This document shows, one piece after another, positions 20,049-28,476 of a DNA stretch of 64,000 nucleotides (the first letter of the stretch is position 1; every line of letters begins with the position of its first letter). A program made the position numbers and the translations under genes. The notes beneath the pieces are model-generated. The model ran no database searches. It saw nothing but the letters and a program-made list of their open reading frames with translations, and was not told the DNA's origin. Source of the DNA: Novosphingobium guangzhouense (GTDB lineage Bacteria; Pseudomonadota; Alphaproteobacteria; Sphingomonadales; Sphingomonadaceae); the NCBI RefSeq assembly GCF_002896965.1, contig NZ_LYMM01000084.1, positions 124,001-188,000 on the forward strand, given 5' to 3'.

Positions 20049-21283
20049 ACGCCCCTGCTTCCGAAATTATGGCTGACACTCTGCAATCCGGCCTGCAGCC
20101 GCTGGCGGGCCTGCGCATCGTCGCGGTCGAACAATACGGCGCCGGTCCCTTCGGCACCCAGCAACTGGCCGACCTCGGCGCCGAGGTCATCAAGATCGAG
20201 AACCACAAGGACGGCGGCGACGTGGGCCGTCATGTCGGCCCGTACTTCTTCGGCCCGGAGGACAGCCACTTCTACGAAGCGTTCAACCGCAACAAGAAGA
20301 GCCTGGGTGTAGACCTCAAGAGCGCTGAGGGCCGCGCCGTGCTGGAACGTCTGGTCGCTTCGGCGGACGTCGTCTTCAACAACCTGCGCGGCGATCTTCC
20401 CGCCAAGCTGGGCCTCGATTACGCCAGCCTTTCGGCCGTCAATCCGCGCATCGTCTGCGCACACCTTTCGGCCTACGGCCGCACCGGCAGCCGCGCCAAC
20501 TGGCCGGGTTACGACTATCTTATGCAGGCAGAAGCGGGCTATCTTTCGCTGACCGGCGAGCCGGAAGCACCACCCTCGCGCTTCGGCCTTTCGATCATCG
20601 ACTTCATGACCGGCACTACTGCGGCCATGGCAATCCTTGCCGGTGTCGTTTCGGCGCGGGCACAGGGGGTGGGCCGTGACTATGACGTCAGCCTGTTCGA
20701 TGTGGCGCTGTCCAATCTCAACTACGTGGCCGAATGGTATCTCAACGGCGGCGTCACCGTGGGGCGCACACCGCGTTCGGGTCACCCGTCGTTGACCCCC
20801 AGCCAACTTTACACCACGCAGGACGGCTGGATATTCATCATGTGCAACAAGGAGAAGTTCTGGCAGGCCATGGCACCGCTGATAGGCAGGCCGGAATGGG
20901 CATCTGACCCGCGCTACGCGACCTTCAAGGCGCGCCTTGAGAACCGCGACGCGTTCAATGCAGACCTCGACGCCGTGCTCGCTACTCGCACCACCAATGA
21001 GTGGATGGAGGTTTTCGCGGGCAAGGTGCCTGCCGCCCCTGTGCTTGACGTGGGACAAGCGCTGGAGAACCCCTTCGTGCGCGAACAGGGCCGGATCATC
21101 GACTTCGCTCATCCCGAGCATGGCGCGCTGCCCGGAGTGGCCGCGGCGGTGCGGGCGGGTGGCGCGGCTCATCCGGCCAAGGCTGCGCCTGCGCTGGGTC
21201 AGGATACCGACGAGGTGCTTGCTTCGCTTGGTTTCGGCGCGCCGGAAATAGCGTCCTTGCGCGAAAATGAGATCATCCGCTGA
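20045..21283 (+). CDS. Family III CoA-transferase (CaiB/BaiF)
   Basis: A 412-residue formyl-CoA-transferase-fold enzyme that moves CoA between carboxylates. It begins 'LAGLRIVAVEQYGAGPFGTQQLADLGAEVIKIEN'. The middle has 'AFNRNKKSLGVDLKSAEGRAVLERLVASADVVFNNLR', and the catalytic Asp is Asp186 in 'GLSIIDFMTG'. Succinyl-CoA:itaconate and related C5-dicarboxylate CoA-transferases belong here, which fits the neighbouring hydratase and lyase. The start overlaps the acyl-CoA dehydrogenase stop by 4 bp (ATGA), so the two should be made together. Family is secure; the acid it activates is inferred. Confidence 0.87.
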   Translation: MNAPASEIMADTLQSGLQPLAGLRIVAVEQYGAGPFGTQQLADLGAEVIKIENHKDGGDVGRHVGPYFFGPEDSHFYEAFNRNKKSLGVDLKSAEGRAVLERLVASADVVFNNLRGDLPAKLGLDYASLSAVNPRIVCAHLSAYGRTGSRANWPGYDYLMQAEAGYLSLTGEPEAPPSRFGLSIIDFMTGTTAAMAILAGVVSARAQGVGRDYDVSLFDVALSNLNYVAEWYLNGGVTVGRTPRSGHPSLTPSQLYTTQDGWIFIMCNKEKFWQAMAPLIGRPEWASDPRYATFKARLENRDAFNADLDAVLATRTTNEWMEVFAGKVPAAPVLDVGQALENPFVREQGRIIDFAHPEHGALPGVAAAVRAGGAAHPAKAAPALGQDTDEVLASLGFGAPEIASLRENEIIR

Positions 21284-21313
21284 CATCTGCCATATCCTTG
21301 GGCTACGGAGAGA

Positions 21314-21325
21314 TTGTCCGGACCA
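21314..21325 (+). promoter_or_regulatory. Candidate GntR operator (autoregulation site)
   Basis: TTGTCCGGACCA matches the cluster consensus. A further half-site (TCGGACA, 21326-21332) follows at once, giving the longer inverted repeat TGTCCG-N6-CGGACA. It lies 28 bp before the gntR start, so self-repression is likely. Confidence 0.6.
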
Positions 21326-21353
21326 TCGGACATAGCGTGCCAAAGGATATGAG

Positions 21354-22103
21354 ATGACGCCGCCGCTTCAGCAGCAACCCCGCTATCTTCAACTCGCCCA
21401 GACCCTGATTGCAGAAATCGAGTCCGGGCGGTTCCCCGTTGGCGCGCTCATCCCGACCGAGTTCGAGCTGTGCGCGCAGTTCGGGGCGAGCCGCTTCACC
21501 GTGCGCGAGGCGATCAAGCGGCTCGTGCAGTTGGGGATGGTTACGCGGCAGGCCGGTGTCGGCACGCGCGTTGTGGGTCCGCGCCAGCAGAGCGGCTATG
21601 TGCAAGTGATCGAAGGGCTGACCGACCTTCATCGCTTTACGTCCGAAACGCGGCTCGACCTGCATGGACGTGAAGTGGCAGAGGTGACGGGCGACCTGGT
21701 GGATGCATTGCAGGCGCGGCCGGGCGAGGCATGGTTGATTCTCGACGCTACCCGTCGCACCGAGGCCGGGGTCGCCATTGCTCTGTCACGGATTTACATA
21801 CACCCCGCTTTTCGAGGTGTAGCGCTACGGGAAGGCGAAGATCACACGCCGATCTATACCCGCATCGAACAGCAGTTCGGGGAACAGATCGTCGAAGTGC
21901 GACAGACCATCGAAGGTATCGCCGTCAACGCCGCCTCGGCCGAGCGGCTGGGAGTAAAGCGCGGGACGCCCGCCCTGCGCGTAACCAGAACTTACTACAA
22001 CCGACGCGGGGAGGTGGTTGAAATGGCCGTCAGCACTCATCCCGCCGACCGTTATTCCTACTCGCAGACTTTCCGCCGCGACGATCGCGGCAACCTAACC
22101 TGA
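21354..22103 (+). CDS. GntR family transcriptional regulator, HutC/UTRA type
   Basis: A 249-residue regulator. The winged helix-turn-helix occupies residues 10-78 ('YLQLAQTLIAEIESGRFPVGALIPTEFELCAQFGASRFTVREAIKRLVQLGMVTRQAGVGTRV'). A UTRA ligand-binding domain follows from about 95 to 235, with 'ILDATRRTEAGVAIALSRIYIHPAF' and 'ALRVTRTYYNRRGEVVEMAVSTHPADRYSYS'. HutC-type repressors bind small carboxylates or sugars and release DNA. Four palindromes of TTGTMCGGACAA type sit at promoters in this cluster, one before its own gene, so it likely represses the whole pathway until the substrate or an intermediate appears. AAGGA lies 7 nt before the ATG. Confidence 0.88.
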   Translation: MTPPLQQQPRYLQLAQTLIAEIESGRFPVGALIPTEFELCAQFGASRFTVREAIKRLVQLGMVTRQAGVGTRVVGPRQQSGYVQVIEGLTDLHRFTSETRLDLHGREVAEVTGDLVDALQARPGEAWLILDATRRTEAGVAIALSRIYIHPAFRGVALREGEDHTPIYTRIEQQFGEQIVEVRQTIEGIAVNAASAERLGVKRGTPALRVTRTYYNRRGEVVEMAVSTHPADRYSYSQTFRRDDRGNLT

Positions 22104-22114
22104 GAGGACCTTTC

Positions 22115-22933
22115 ATGTCGTTGCCCGCCCGTTCCATCCTGTTCGTTCCCGGCGACCGGCCCGAGCGTTTCGAAAAGGCTGCCGCCAGCGGGGCGGACAT
22201 GGTAGTTGTCGATCTGGAGGACGCTATCCTGCCCGAGCGAAAAACGGAGGCCCGCGACACTGTCTATCAGGCCCTGGCGATGCTTTCCGCACCGCGCTTC
22301 GTGGTGCGCGTGAACAGCGTGGGATCGCAATGGCATGAGGACGATGTCTGGGCGCTGTCCGGTCTGCCGGGCCTTGCCGGCCTGATGCTGCCCAAGGCGG
22401 AAAGGGCTGACGATTTCGCCGCTATGCGGGCTGCCGGGGTGCCGCTGCACGGGCTGGTGGAGACAGTGCGCGGCGCGCTTGGCCTTCCGGGCCTTTGTGC
22501 GGCCGAGGGGCTGGTGCGGCTGCATTTTGGCACCGTCGATTTCCAGGTCGATGCCGGGATCGACGGCGACCGTGAGGAGATTGACGCGATTCGTACGCAA
22601 ATGGTGCTACATTCGGTGGCTGTGGGCTTGCAGGCCCCCGTGGATGGCGTTTCCACGGATTTGTCCGACGAGGGGCAACTGATTGACGACGCGGCACGCG
22701 CGCGGCGGTTCGGCTTTGGCGGCAAGCTTTGCGTGCACCCGCGCCAGGTTGCGTCGGTCAACGCGGCATTCTCGCCCAGCGCGGCCTCGGTAGACTGGGC
22801 GCGCCGCGTGGTAGCGGCGCTTTCGGGCGGGCATGGCGCGGTGGCGGTTGACGGCAAACTGATCGACAAACCGATCGTCGATCGTGCGAACCTGGTTCTG
22901 GCGGCGGCCGAGAGTTACGGCGTGCCTGCCTGA
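22115..22933 (+). CDS. HpcH/HpaI-fold CoA-ester lyase (CitE-like; citramalyl-CoA lyase candidate)
   Basis: A 272-residue TIM-barrel lyase of the CitE group. The motifs are 'RSILFVPGDRPERFEKAAASGADMVVVDLEDAI' (N-terminal strand and Glu/Asp metal region), 'LMLPKAE', 'VETVRGALGLPGL', 'LHFGTVDFQVDAGID' and 'FGFGGKLCVHPRQV'. Length and motifs fit stand-alone citramalyl-CoA or beta-methylmalyl-CoA lyases, not the citrate lyase beta subunit, whose partner genes (citC, D, F, X, G) are absent. With the CoA-transferase and MaoC hydratase it would finish the pathway by giving acetyl-CoA and pyruvate. It starts 12 bp after gntR with a GAGAGGA site, and ends 4 bp from the convergent thioesterase. Confidence 0.85.
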   Translation: MSLPARSILFVPGDRPERFEKAAASGADMVVVDLEDAILPERKTEARDTVYQALAMLSAPRFVVRVNSVGSQWHEDDVWALSGLPGLAGLMLPKAERADDFAAMRAAGVPLHGLVETVRGALGLPGLCAAEGLVRLHFGTVDFQVDAGIDGDREEIDAIRTQMVLHSVAVGLQAPVDGVSTDLSDEGQLIDDAARARRFGFGGKLCVHPRQVASVNAAFSPSAASVDWARRVVAALSGGHGAVAVDGKLIDKPIVDRANLVLAAAESYGVPA

Positions 22934-22937
22934 ACCG

Positions 22938-23858
22938 TCAGGGTGTGTGAGGGACCGTTCCGCCTGCGGGACGGTCCGGCCGCAGGCGGATGAGGCCTTC
23001 CTGCACGGTGCTGGCGATCAGTCGGCCGTCGCGGGTGTAGATCGAGCCGGACGCCCGGCCTCGGCCACGTCCGGCCCAGTTGCTTTCGGTTGCGTAGAGC
23101 AGCCAGTCGTTCAACGTGGGTTCTCCATGGAACCAGACCGCATGGTCAAGGCTGGCGGTTTGCATGCTGGTTTCGAACATGTTGATGCCGTGCGGGATCA
23201 GCGCGGAACTGAGCAAGGCATAATCCGACACATAGGCAAGCATCGCCCGTTGTACCGTGTCATCCGCCATTACGGGTGCGCGCAGGCGAAACCATGTGCG
23301 CGAAACCGGTTCGTCCTTCCCTTGTTGCAGAAATGAGGGGTAGCCGATCGGGCGCATCTCGAACGCCGATCGGCGTTCCAGATATGCGCGCGCCACGTCA
23401 TCAATGCTGTTGCCGTAAGTCTTGGCGAGTGCGTCAAGCGGCAACACCTCTTCCGGGGCGGGTACTATCGGCATCGCCGTGGCATGCTCAAGGCCGTCTT
23501 CGCTCTTGTGGAATGAGGCGGTGAGGCTGAGCAGGCGCACGTCGTTTTGCTCCACTACGACGCGGCGCATCGCGAAGCTGCCACCATCGAACTCTCGATC
23601 GACCCGCAATGCAAGCGGTTCTGCCTCGCGTCCGGGGCGCAGGAAATGGGCGTGCAGGTTATGCGCGGACTTGCCTTCGACCGTATGTTGGGCAGCGTTG
23701 AAAGCCTGCGCCACCAAATGGCCGCCGAACGTTCGCCCTGTTGCTCCGGGAATGGGAGGTGCGATGAACAGGTCAGTGTCCTTACGTTCAAGCATGAACT
23801 GGCTGACAAAGGCGTGCACCAGGTCAGCATCGGTTGAATGTACGGACAAATCTGTCAT
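22938..23858 (-). CDS. tesB: Acyl-CoA thioesterase II
   Basis: A 306-residue double hot-dog thioesterase. The N-terminal half has 'GRTFGGHLVAQAFNAAQHTVEGKSAHNLHAHFLRPG' and the strand 'FDGGSFAMRRVVVEQNDVRLLSLTASFH'. The C-terminal half has 'RAMLAYVSDYALLSSAL' (the Asp of the TesB triad) and 'LDHAVWFHGEPTLNDWLLYATESNWAGRGRGRASGSIYTRDGRLIASTVQEGLIR'. It would hydrolyse acyl-CoAs, perhaps relieving CoA trapped in dead-end thioesters of the adjacent pathway. It is convergent with the lyase gene. One of the four cluster palindromes overlaps its first codons (23838-23849), so the true start may lie a little downstream, for example at a GTG near 23819. Confidence 0.87.
   Translation of the reverse strand: MTDLSVHSTDADLVHAFVSQFMLERKDTDLFIAPPIPGATGRTFGGHLVAQAFNAAQHTVEGKSAHNLHAHFLRPGREAEPLALRVDREFDGGSFAMRRVVVEQNDVRLLSLTASFHKSEDGLEHATAMPIVPAPEEVLPLDALAKTYGNSIDDVARAYLERRSAFEMRPIGYPSFLQQGKDEPVSRTWFRLRAPVMADDTVQRAMLAYVSDYALLSSALIPHGINMFETSMQTASLDHAVWFHGEPTLNDWLLYATESNWAGRGRGRASGSIYTRDGRLIASTVQEGLIRLRPDRPAGGTVPHTP
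23838..23849 (-). promoter_or_regulatory. Candidate GntR operator at the thioesterase start
   Basis: Read on the minus strand, TTGTCCGTACAT is the same motif as at the porin. It lies about 20-30 bp downstream of a TATACC hexamer that could be the -10, where a repressor would block elongation or initiation. It overlaps codons 3-7 of the longest frame. Confidence 0.5.
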
Positions 23859-24208
23859 CGGCGTTTGGTATAGGATTTTGAAGCGCTGCGCTAACTGAAT
23901 TCCTGGCTTCTTTCAGGGCGGATCAAGGTCGGTGCTGACCGCTTCCTCGATCGCTGAACGAGGTCTCATTGCCTTGAAGGGCCTTGCGCATGGGGCCTGT
24001 CGTTCCGGCCGCGAATTGTCGAGCGCCAAAAATACCACCTTACGCAATATCATCAATGACATGCGACCTTTGTTTCGTGGCGATAATCCCGGCCATTTGC
24101 GGTGAGTGCAGAGTCGATATGTAGTTCTACTCTGCTTATCGCATACGTACTTGCCTTATTGAGATACTTTCGTAGTCTACGTACTTATCCATATTGAGGG
24201 GCACCAAA
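23859..24208. other. 350-bp intergenic region before the autotransporter
   Basis: No gene seen. The thioesterase promoter should lie at its left end. The right part is AT-richer than its surroundings and should hold the autotransporter promoter. A GAGGGG ribosome site lies at 24196-24201. Confidence 0.4.
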
Positions 24209-27200
24209 ATGGATAAGCGCGTTGCGTTGCTGGGCAGGTCGTCACATCGGCAGGCTACCAATCTGTTTCTCGGATCCGCTCTGGCAAGCATGGCCGTTGG
24301 CCTTGCCGCGCCTGCGCAAGCACAGCATGCCTGTGGGTCGCCGGAAGATGGCGTAGTGATCTGCGCGCAGGCTGGAAATCCTTATCCCGATGGGATCGAA
24401 TATTCGGCGCCTGCTGCCGATCCGGCGCTTGACCCCGGCCTCGATCCGTCCGCGCCGGTGCTTGACCTGACGGTCGTGCTGGAGTCGGGGGTGCGCATCG
24501 CGCCCACCAGCAGCGTGCCGGGTGTGGCGGTGATCGGCTTCAACGATGGCTCGGTGACTCTGGACGGCGGCAACAATACGACGATCGAGGTGAGCGGCAC
24601 GGGGGCGCTGGGTGCGTTGGGGCTCACCAATTATGGCGATCTTACGATCAACACTGACAGCATCGTCGCCAATGGGCGCGCCTCGGGCGGGATCAACGCC
24701 AACTCCAACGAAGGCGACATCACCATCACCGCCAACACCATCGTGGTGACGGGCAACAGCGGGATGGGCATCAGCACCAATTCCTATCGTGGCGACGTGG
24801 CCATCGACGTCGGTACCGTATCGTCCTCGGGATACTATGTCGGCGGCATCAATGCCTATGCCGGGCATGGCGATATTGCGATCACGGCGGATGAAGTCCA
24901 CACAACAGGCGGCAGTTTCTATAGCTACGGCTCCACCGCGATCGAGGCGCGGGCCTACGGCGGTTCGGTCGGCATGGATCTTGGAGTCGTGTCGACCGAA
25001 GCGGATTACTCGAACGGCATCACCGCAGTGTCCTTCGCCCCAGATGGCGTGGTCGATATCTCCGCTGACACGATCACCACTGCCGGCTTCGCTTCGCTGG
25101 GCGTGCTGATGCAGGGCGACATGGCTAACCTCTCGGTCGAGAATGTCAGAACAAGCGGTGATGGCGCGTATGGCGCTGTGATGTTCAGCACCGGTGCCGC
25201 CGGCGCCAGCTTTACTTCCACCGGCACCGTATCGACCAGCGGTGAGGACGCGGCGGGCGTCTTCGTGAAGTCGTATTATGGCGGTAGCACCGTGATCGAC
25301 GTTGCCAACGTCACCACGCAGGGTGCCAATTCAACTGCCGTCTACGGCTATTCACAAGTAGGCGAGGTCACGATTACGGTCCATGACGCATCGACCGTGG
25401 GCAACAATTCGCCGGCCGTGGAAGCGATAGGCTATAGCGCTGCCGTCACCGCGACAGGTACGGTCGCGACGCAGGGCGACACTTCGCAGGGCATCGTGGC
25501 GGTGGGGTTGCTGGGCGACGCCACCGTCGTCAACACCGGATCGATCAGCACCAGTGGGGACGGTTCGACAGGTATCTACGCAGGCGCCTATTACGACGTG
25601 AGCGTGAGCGGAGCGGGCTCCGTACAGACGAGCGGGGACGGCGCGATCGCCATAGAGGCGTTCAGCCTTTACGGCGGGATCAACGTCACCGCAGGTTCGG
25701 TGGCGACGAGCGGTGAATACGCGCAGGGCATTCATGCCTATGCGGCAAGCTTCTACGGCGGGAGCGATGTGACTGTGAACGTCGGCTCGGTAACGACCAG
25801 CGGAACACTGTCGGACGGTATCGCCGCACTTTCTCTGACCGGCAACGTCGATGTGGCATCGACCGGGGCGATCTCGACGGCGGGAGACGGCGCGTTCGGT
25901 GCCTATGCCTTCAGCCTGCTGGGCGACGCCTCGATCACCGTGAATGACGTGACCACGACCGGAGACGATGCTGTCGGCGTGCAAGCCTATGGCTATAATG
26001 CGCAGGTCACCGTCAACGGCGATCTGTCCACCAGCGGAACCGACGGCGGCTTCTACTTCGGTGCGGACGGCGTGCAGGCGACAGGCTCGTTCGGGACGGC
26101 TGCCGTCACCATCAACGGGTCAGTCACGACATCGGGGAACTACGCCACGGGCGTTTTCGCAAGCGGTTATTACGGTGCAACTGTCACGAATTCCGGTGCG
26201 ATCGCAAGCAGTGGAGATTTCGCCAACGGCGTTACCGTGCAGGCGATCTACGGACCCGGTGTGGTAGTCAACGAGGGCACGATCGCGACATCGGGAGAGA
26301 GCAGCGCGGGCATCATTGTCGACGGTTATGACGATGTTGGTGTGCAGGGCTCAGGCTCAGTGACAACTTCTGGCAATTATTCGGCAGGCATTGGTGTATC
26401 GACGATCTACGGCACAGCGACGGTAGCCATCGGCTCGGTTGCGACTACCGGTGAAGTGGCGACGGCAATCAATGCCTATGGTTCGCAGGAAGCCACGGTA
26501 AGTGTCGGGACGGTTGCCACGCAAGGAACGAATTCGCTCGGTGTGTTGGCGGGGAGTTATGGCAACGTCAGCGTGACGGCCGGTAATGTCTCCACCACCG
26601 GAGATGATAGCGACGCGATCCGCGCGGCGGCGTTCGGTGCAGGCAGCACGATCAGCATCAATGCCGGTACGCTGAGTACGACAGGCGCGAACAGCGCTGC
26701 GATCACCGCGCTCGGGTTTGGCGGCGATGTGGAGGTCAACCTTACGGGCGCGGTTTCGGCGGCGCAGGGTACGGCGGTGACGATCCAGTCGGCAGGCGAT
26801 GTGACCGTTGTAATCGGCGCGGCATCGTCGGTAACGGGGGGGAACAACGGCATCGACACCGACGTCGAGGGCACTTCGACAATTACTAATGCAGGCACGC
26901 TCAACCCTGGCAGCGGTTATGCCATTGCCGTGGCGGGCGGCCCTGCCTTGATCGCCAATTCCGGGACAATCAACGGGCGCGTGCTGCTATCGGCAGGCGA
27001 TGATCGCTTCACCAATACTGGTCTGTTCCGCGCCAGTGCCGGCAGCGACTTCGGCGCGGGCTATGACGTGTTCACCAATACCGGCACAGTGCTTGTTGAT
27101 GCGCCGGGTACCATGCCGGTCAGCGTGTCCTTCACAGGGCTGGAGACATTCGCCAATTCGGGCCTCGTCGATATGCGTAACGGAGTGGTAGGCGATCAGT

Positions 27201-28453
27201 TGACGCTGCCCGGCGCCTTTACCGGATCGGGGGCGAGCCGGCTGGGTCTGGACCTTGTCTCAAGCGAAGCGGGCGTGATGACGGCCGATCGGATGAATGT
27301 GGGCACGGTGACCGGGACGACGCAAATCCGGCTGGCGCTGAACGGCACATTCTATGTCACTCCAGGGCTGACACTGGTACAGGCTGGTGCAGCATCCTCA
27401 CCCACCGCCTTTACCCTTTCGCCAGATACTGCCGAAGTCGGTTTCGTGGCGCTCGATCTTGTTTATCGGCCGACGACGTTTGCATATCAGCTTGTTGGCA
27501 CGCCGGGCGCGGGAGCGTATCGCGCGGCCAAGGCGCTGGAGGGAGCGCAGAGCCTTTGGTATCGCTCGGCAGACGCGGTAACTGCCCATCTTTCCTCTGT
27601 GCGTGACGGGCGGTTGTCCAATGGTGCAAATGCGGGAGGTTTCTGGCTGCAGATGTCCGGCGGCGTCGACAAACGGGACGAGATGCGTGCTGTCAGCCAG
27701 TTCGGCATCACGCGCAGCTACGACCTTGATTATCGGCAGGATTACTTCGGTGGCCAGCTTGGCTTCGATATCGGCACTATGGGCGAAAAAGGCGGCGTCG
27801 TCTTTGGCCTGACGGGCGGCTATCTTTCATCCTCCTTGCGCTTCAAAGAAGCCACGCGGTTCGATTATGACGGGGTTAACCTGGGTGCTTACGCATCGCT
27901 GCAGGCGGGTGGGTTCTTTGCCAATGCGCTGGTCAAGTATGACCATTATTGGATCGATGCGCATGGCGGATCGACTGGCTACAAGGCCAGCTTCGGCGGC
28001 GATGCCATCGGGGCTCAGGCAGAGGCCGGGGCGCGTTTCGGATCGACCGGATTTTTCGCTGAACCGCTGGCAAGCATCGCCTATGTGCGCACCAGCCTCG
28101 ACGATCTTGATGCGCTTGGCCAGGTGCTCGACTATGGCCGCGCTGACGGGCTGCGCGGCAAGGCGGGATTGCGCATCGGCGGCACCAGACCTATCGGCGG
28201 CGGCAACATGCTTACCTTCTACGCCAGCGGCATGGCGGTGAAGGAATTCAAGGGCAGGGATGGTGCGACCTTCGTGTCCGGCCCTTACGCCCTGGCGCTC
28301 GGCAATCGGCGCATCGGCACTTATGGGCAGGGCTCTCTGGGCCTGAACGTGACGACGCCGGGCGGCATCAGCGGCTTCATCGAAGGGACGCTCGATGCCA
28401 GCGGAGAATATAGCGGTGTAGGAGGGCGGGCCGGGATCAAGATCCCGTTCTGA
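24209..28453 (+). CDS. Large repeat-containing autotransporter
   Basis: A 1,414-residue type V-secreted protein. The signal peptide ends near residue 40 (GLAAPAQAQ). A short non-repeat N-terminus is followed by a passenger from about 130 to 850 made of some two dozen degenerate units of 25-32 residues, each built as 'GSVTTSGDYA.GI.A.A..G.VTV', as in a right-handed beta-helix. The linker then loses the repeat. The autotransporter barrel begins near residue 1135 ('GGFWLQMSGGVDKRDEM') and ends in 'GGRAGIKIPF' with a terminal Phe. The ATG is chosen for the GAGGGG site 7 nt upstream; the frame also opens at a TTG (24194). The passenger may be an adhesin or surface fibre. It has no protease or other catalytic motif that I can see. 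A TIGR03032 gene follows after 23 bp. Confidence 0.88.
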   Translation: MDKRVALLGRSSHRQATNLFLGSALASMAVGLAAPAQAQHACGSPEDGVVICAQAGNPYPDGIEYSAPAADPALDPGLDPSAPVLDLTVVLESGVRIAPTSSVPGVAVIGFNDGSVTLDGGNNTTIEVSGTGALGALGLTNYGDLTINTDSIVANGRASGGINANSNEGDITITANTIVVTGNSGMGISTNSYRGDVAIDVGTVSSSGYYVGGINAYAGHGDIAITADEVHTTGGSFYSYGSTAIEARAYGGSVGMDLGVVSTEADYSNGITAVSFAPDGVVDISADTITTAGFASLGVLMQGDMANLSVENVRTSGDGAYGAVMFSTGAAGASFTSTGTVSTSGEDAAGVFVKSYYGGSTVIDVANVTTQGANSTAVYGYSQVGEVTITVHDASTVGNNSPAVEAIGYSAAVTATGTVATQGDTSQGIVAVGLLGDATVVNTGSISTSGDGSTGIYAGAYYDVSVSGAGSVQTSGDGAIAIEAFSLYGGINVTAGSVATSGEYAQGIHAYAASFYGGSDVTVNVGSVTTSGTLSDGIAALSLTGNVDVASTGAISTAGDGAFGAYAFSLLGDASITVNDVTTTGDDAVGVQAYGYNAQVTVNGDLSTSGTDGGFYFGADGVQATGSFGTAAVTINGSVTTSGNYATGVFASGYYGATVTNSGAIASSGDFANGVTVQAIYGPGVVVNEGTIATSGESSAGIIVDGYDDVGVQGSGSVTTSGNYSAGIGVSTIYGTATVAIGSVATTGEVATAINAYGSQEATVSVGTVATQGTNSLGVLAGSYGNVSVTAGNVSTTGDDSDAIRAAAFGAGSTISINAGTLSTTGANSAAITALGFGGDVEVNLTGAVSAAQGTAVTIQSAGDVTVVIGAASSVTGGNNGIDTDVEGTSTITNAGTLNPGSGYAIAVAGGPALIANSGTINGRVLLSAGDDRFTNTGLFRASAGSDFGAGYDVFTNTGTVLVDAPGTMPVSVSFTGLETFANSGLVDMRNGVVGDQLTLPGAFTGSGASRLGLDLVSSEAGVMTADRMNVGTVTGTTQIRLALNGTFYVTPGLTLVQAGAASSPTAFTLSPDTAEVGFVALDLVYRPTTFAYQLVGTPGAGAYRAAKALEGAQSLWYRSADAVTAHLSSVRDGRLSNGANAGGFWLQMSGGVDKRDEMRAVSQFGITRSYDLDYRQDYFGGQLGFDIGTMGEKGGVVFGLTGGYLSSSLRFKEATRFDYDGVNLGAYASLQAGGFFANALVKYDHYWIDAHGGSTGYKASFGGDAIGAQAEAGARFGSTGFFAEPLASIAYVRTSLDDLDALGQVLDYGRADGLRGKAGLRIGGTRPIGGGNMLTFYASGMAVKEFKGRDGATFVSGPYALALGNRRIGTYGQGSLGLNVTTPGGISGFIEGTLDASGEYSGVGGRAGIKIPF
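24590..26780 (+). repeat. Degenerate tandem coding repeats of the autotransporter passenger
   Basis: Roughly two dozen units of about 75-95 bp encode the recurring 'TSG...GI.A' pattern. The units are diverged at the DNA level and vary in length, so they are old protein-level repeats, not recent tandem duplications. Ends are approximate. Confidence 0.7.
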
Positions 28454-28476
28454 GGCATCCCGACAAGTAGGACATC

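Noticed and set aside
22115..22933. Citrate lyase beta subunit (CitE proper)
   Set aside because: No citC, citD, citF, citX or citG nearby, and the neighbours are CoA-transferase and MaoC hydratase, which fits a free CoA-ester lyase.
24590..26780. Possible CRISPR array or satellite repeat
   Set aside because: The repeats are in frame, degenerate, of variable length and encode a beta-helix pattern; there are no constant repeats with unique spacers.
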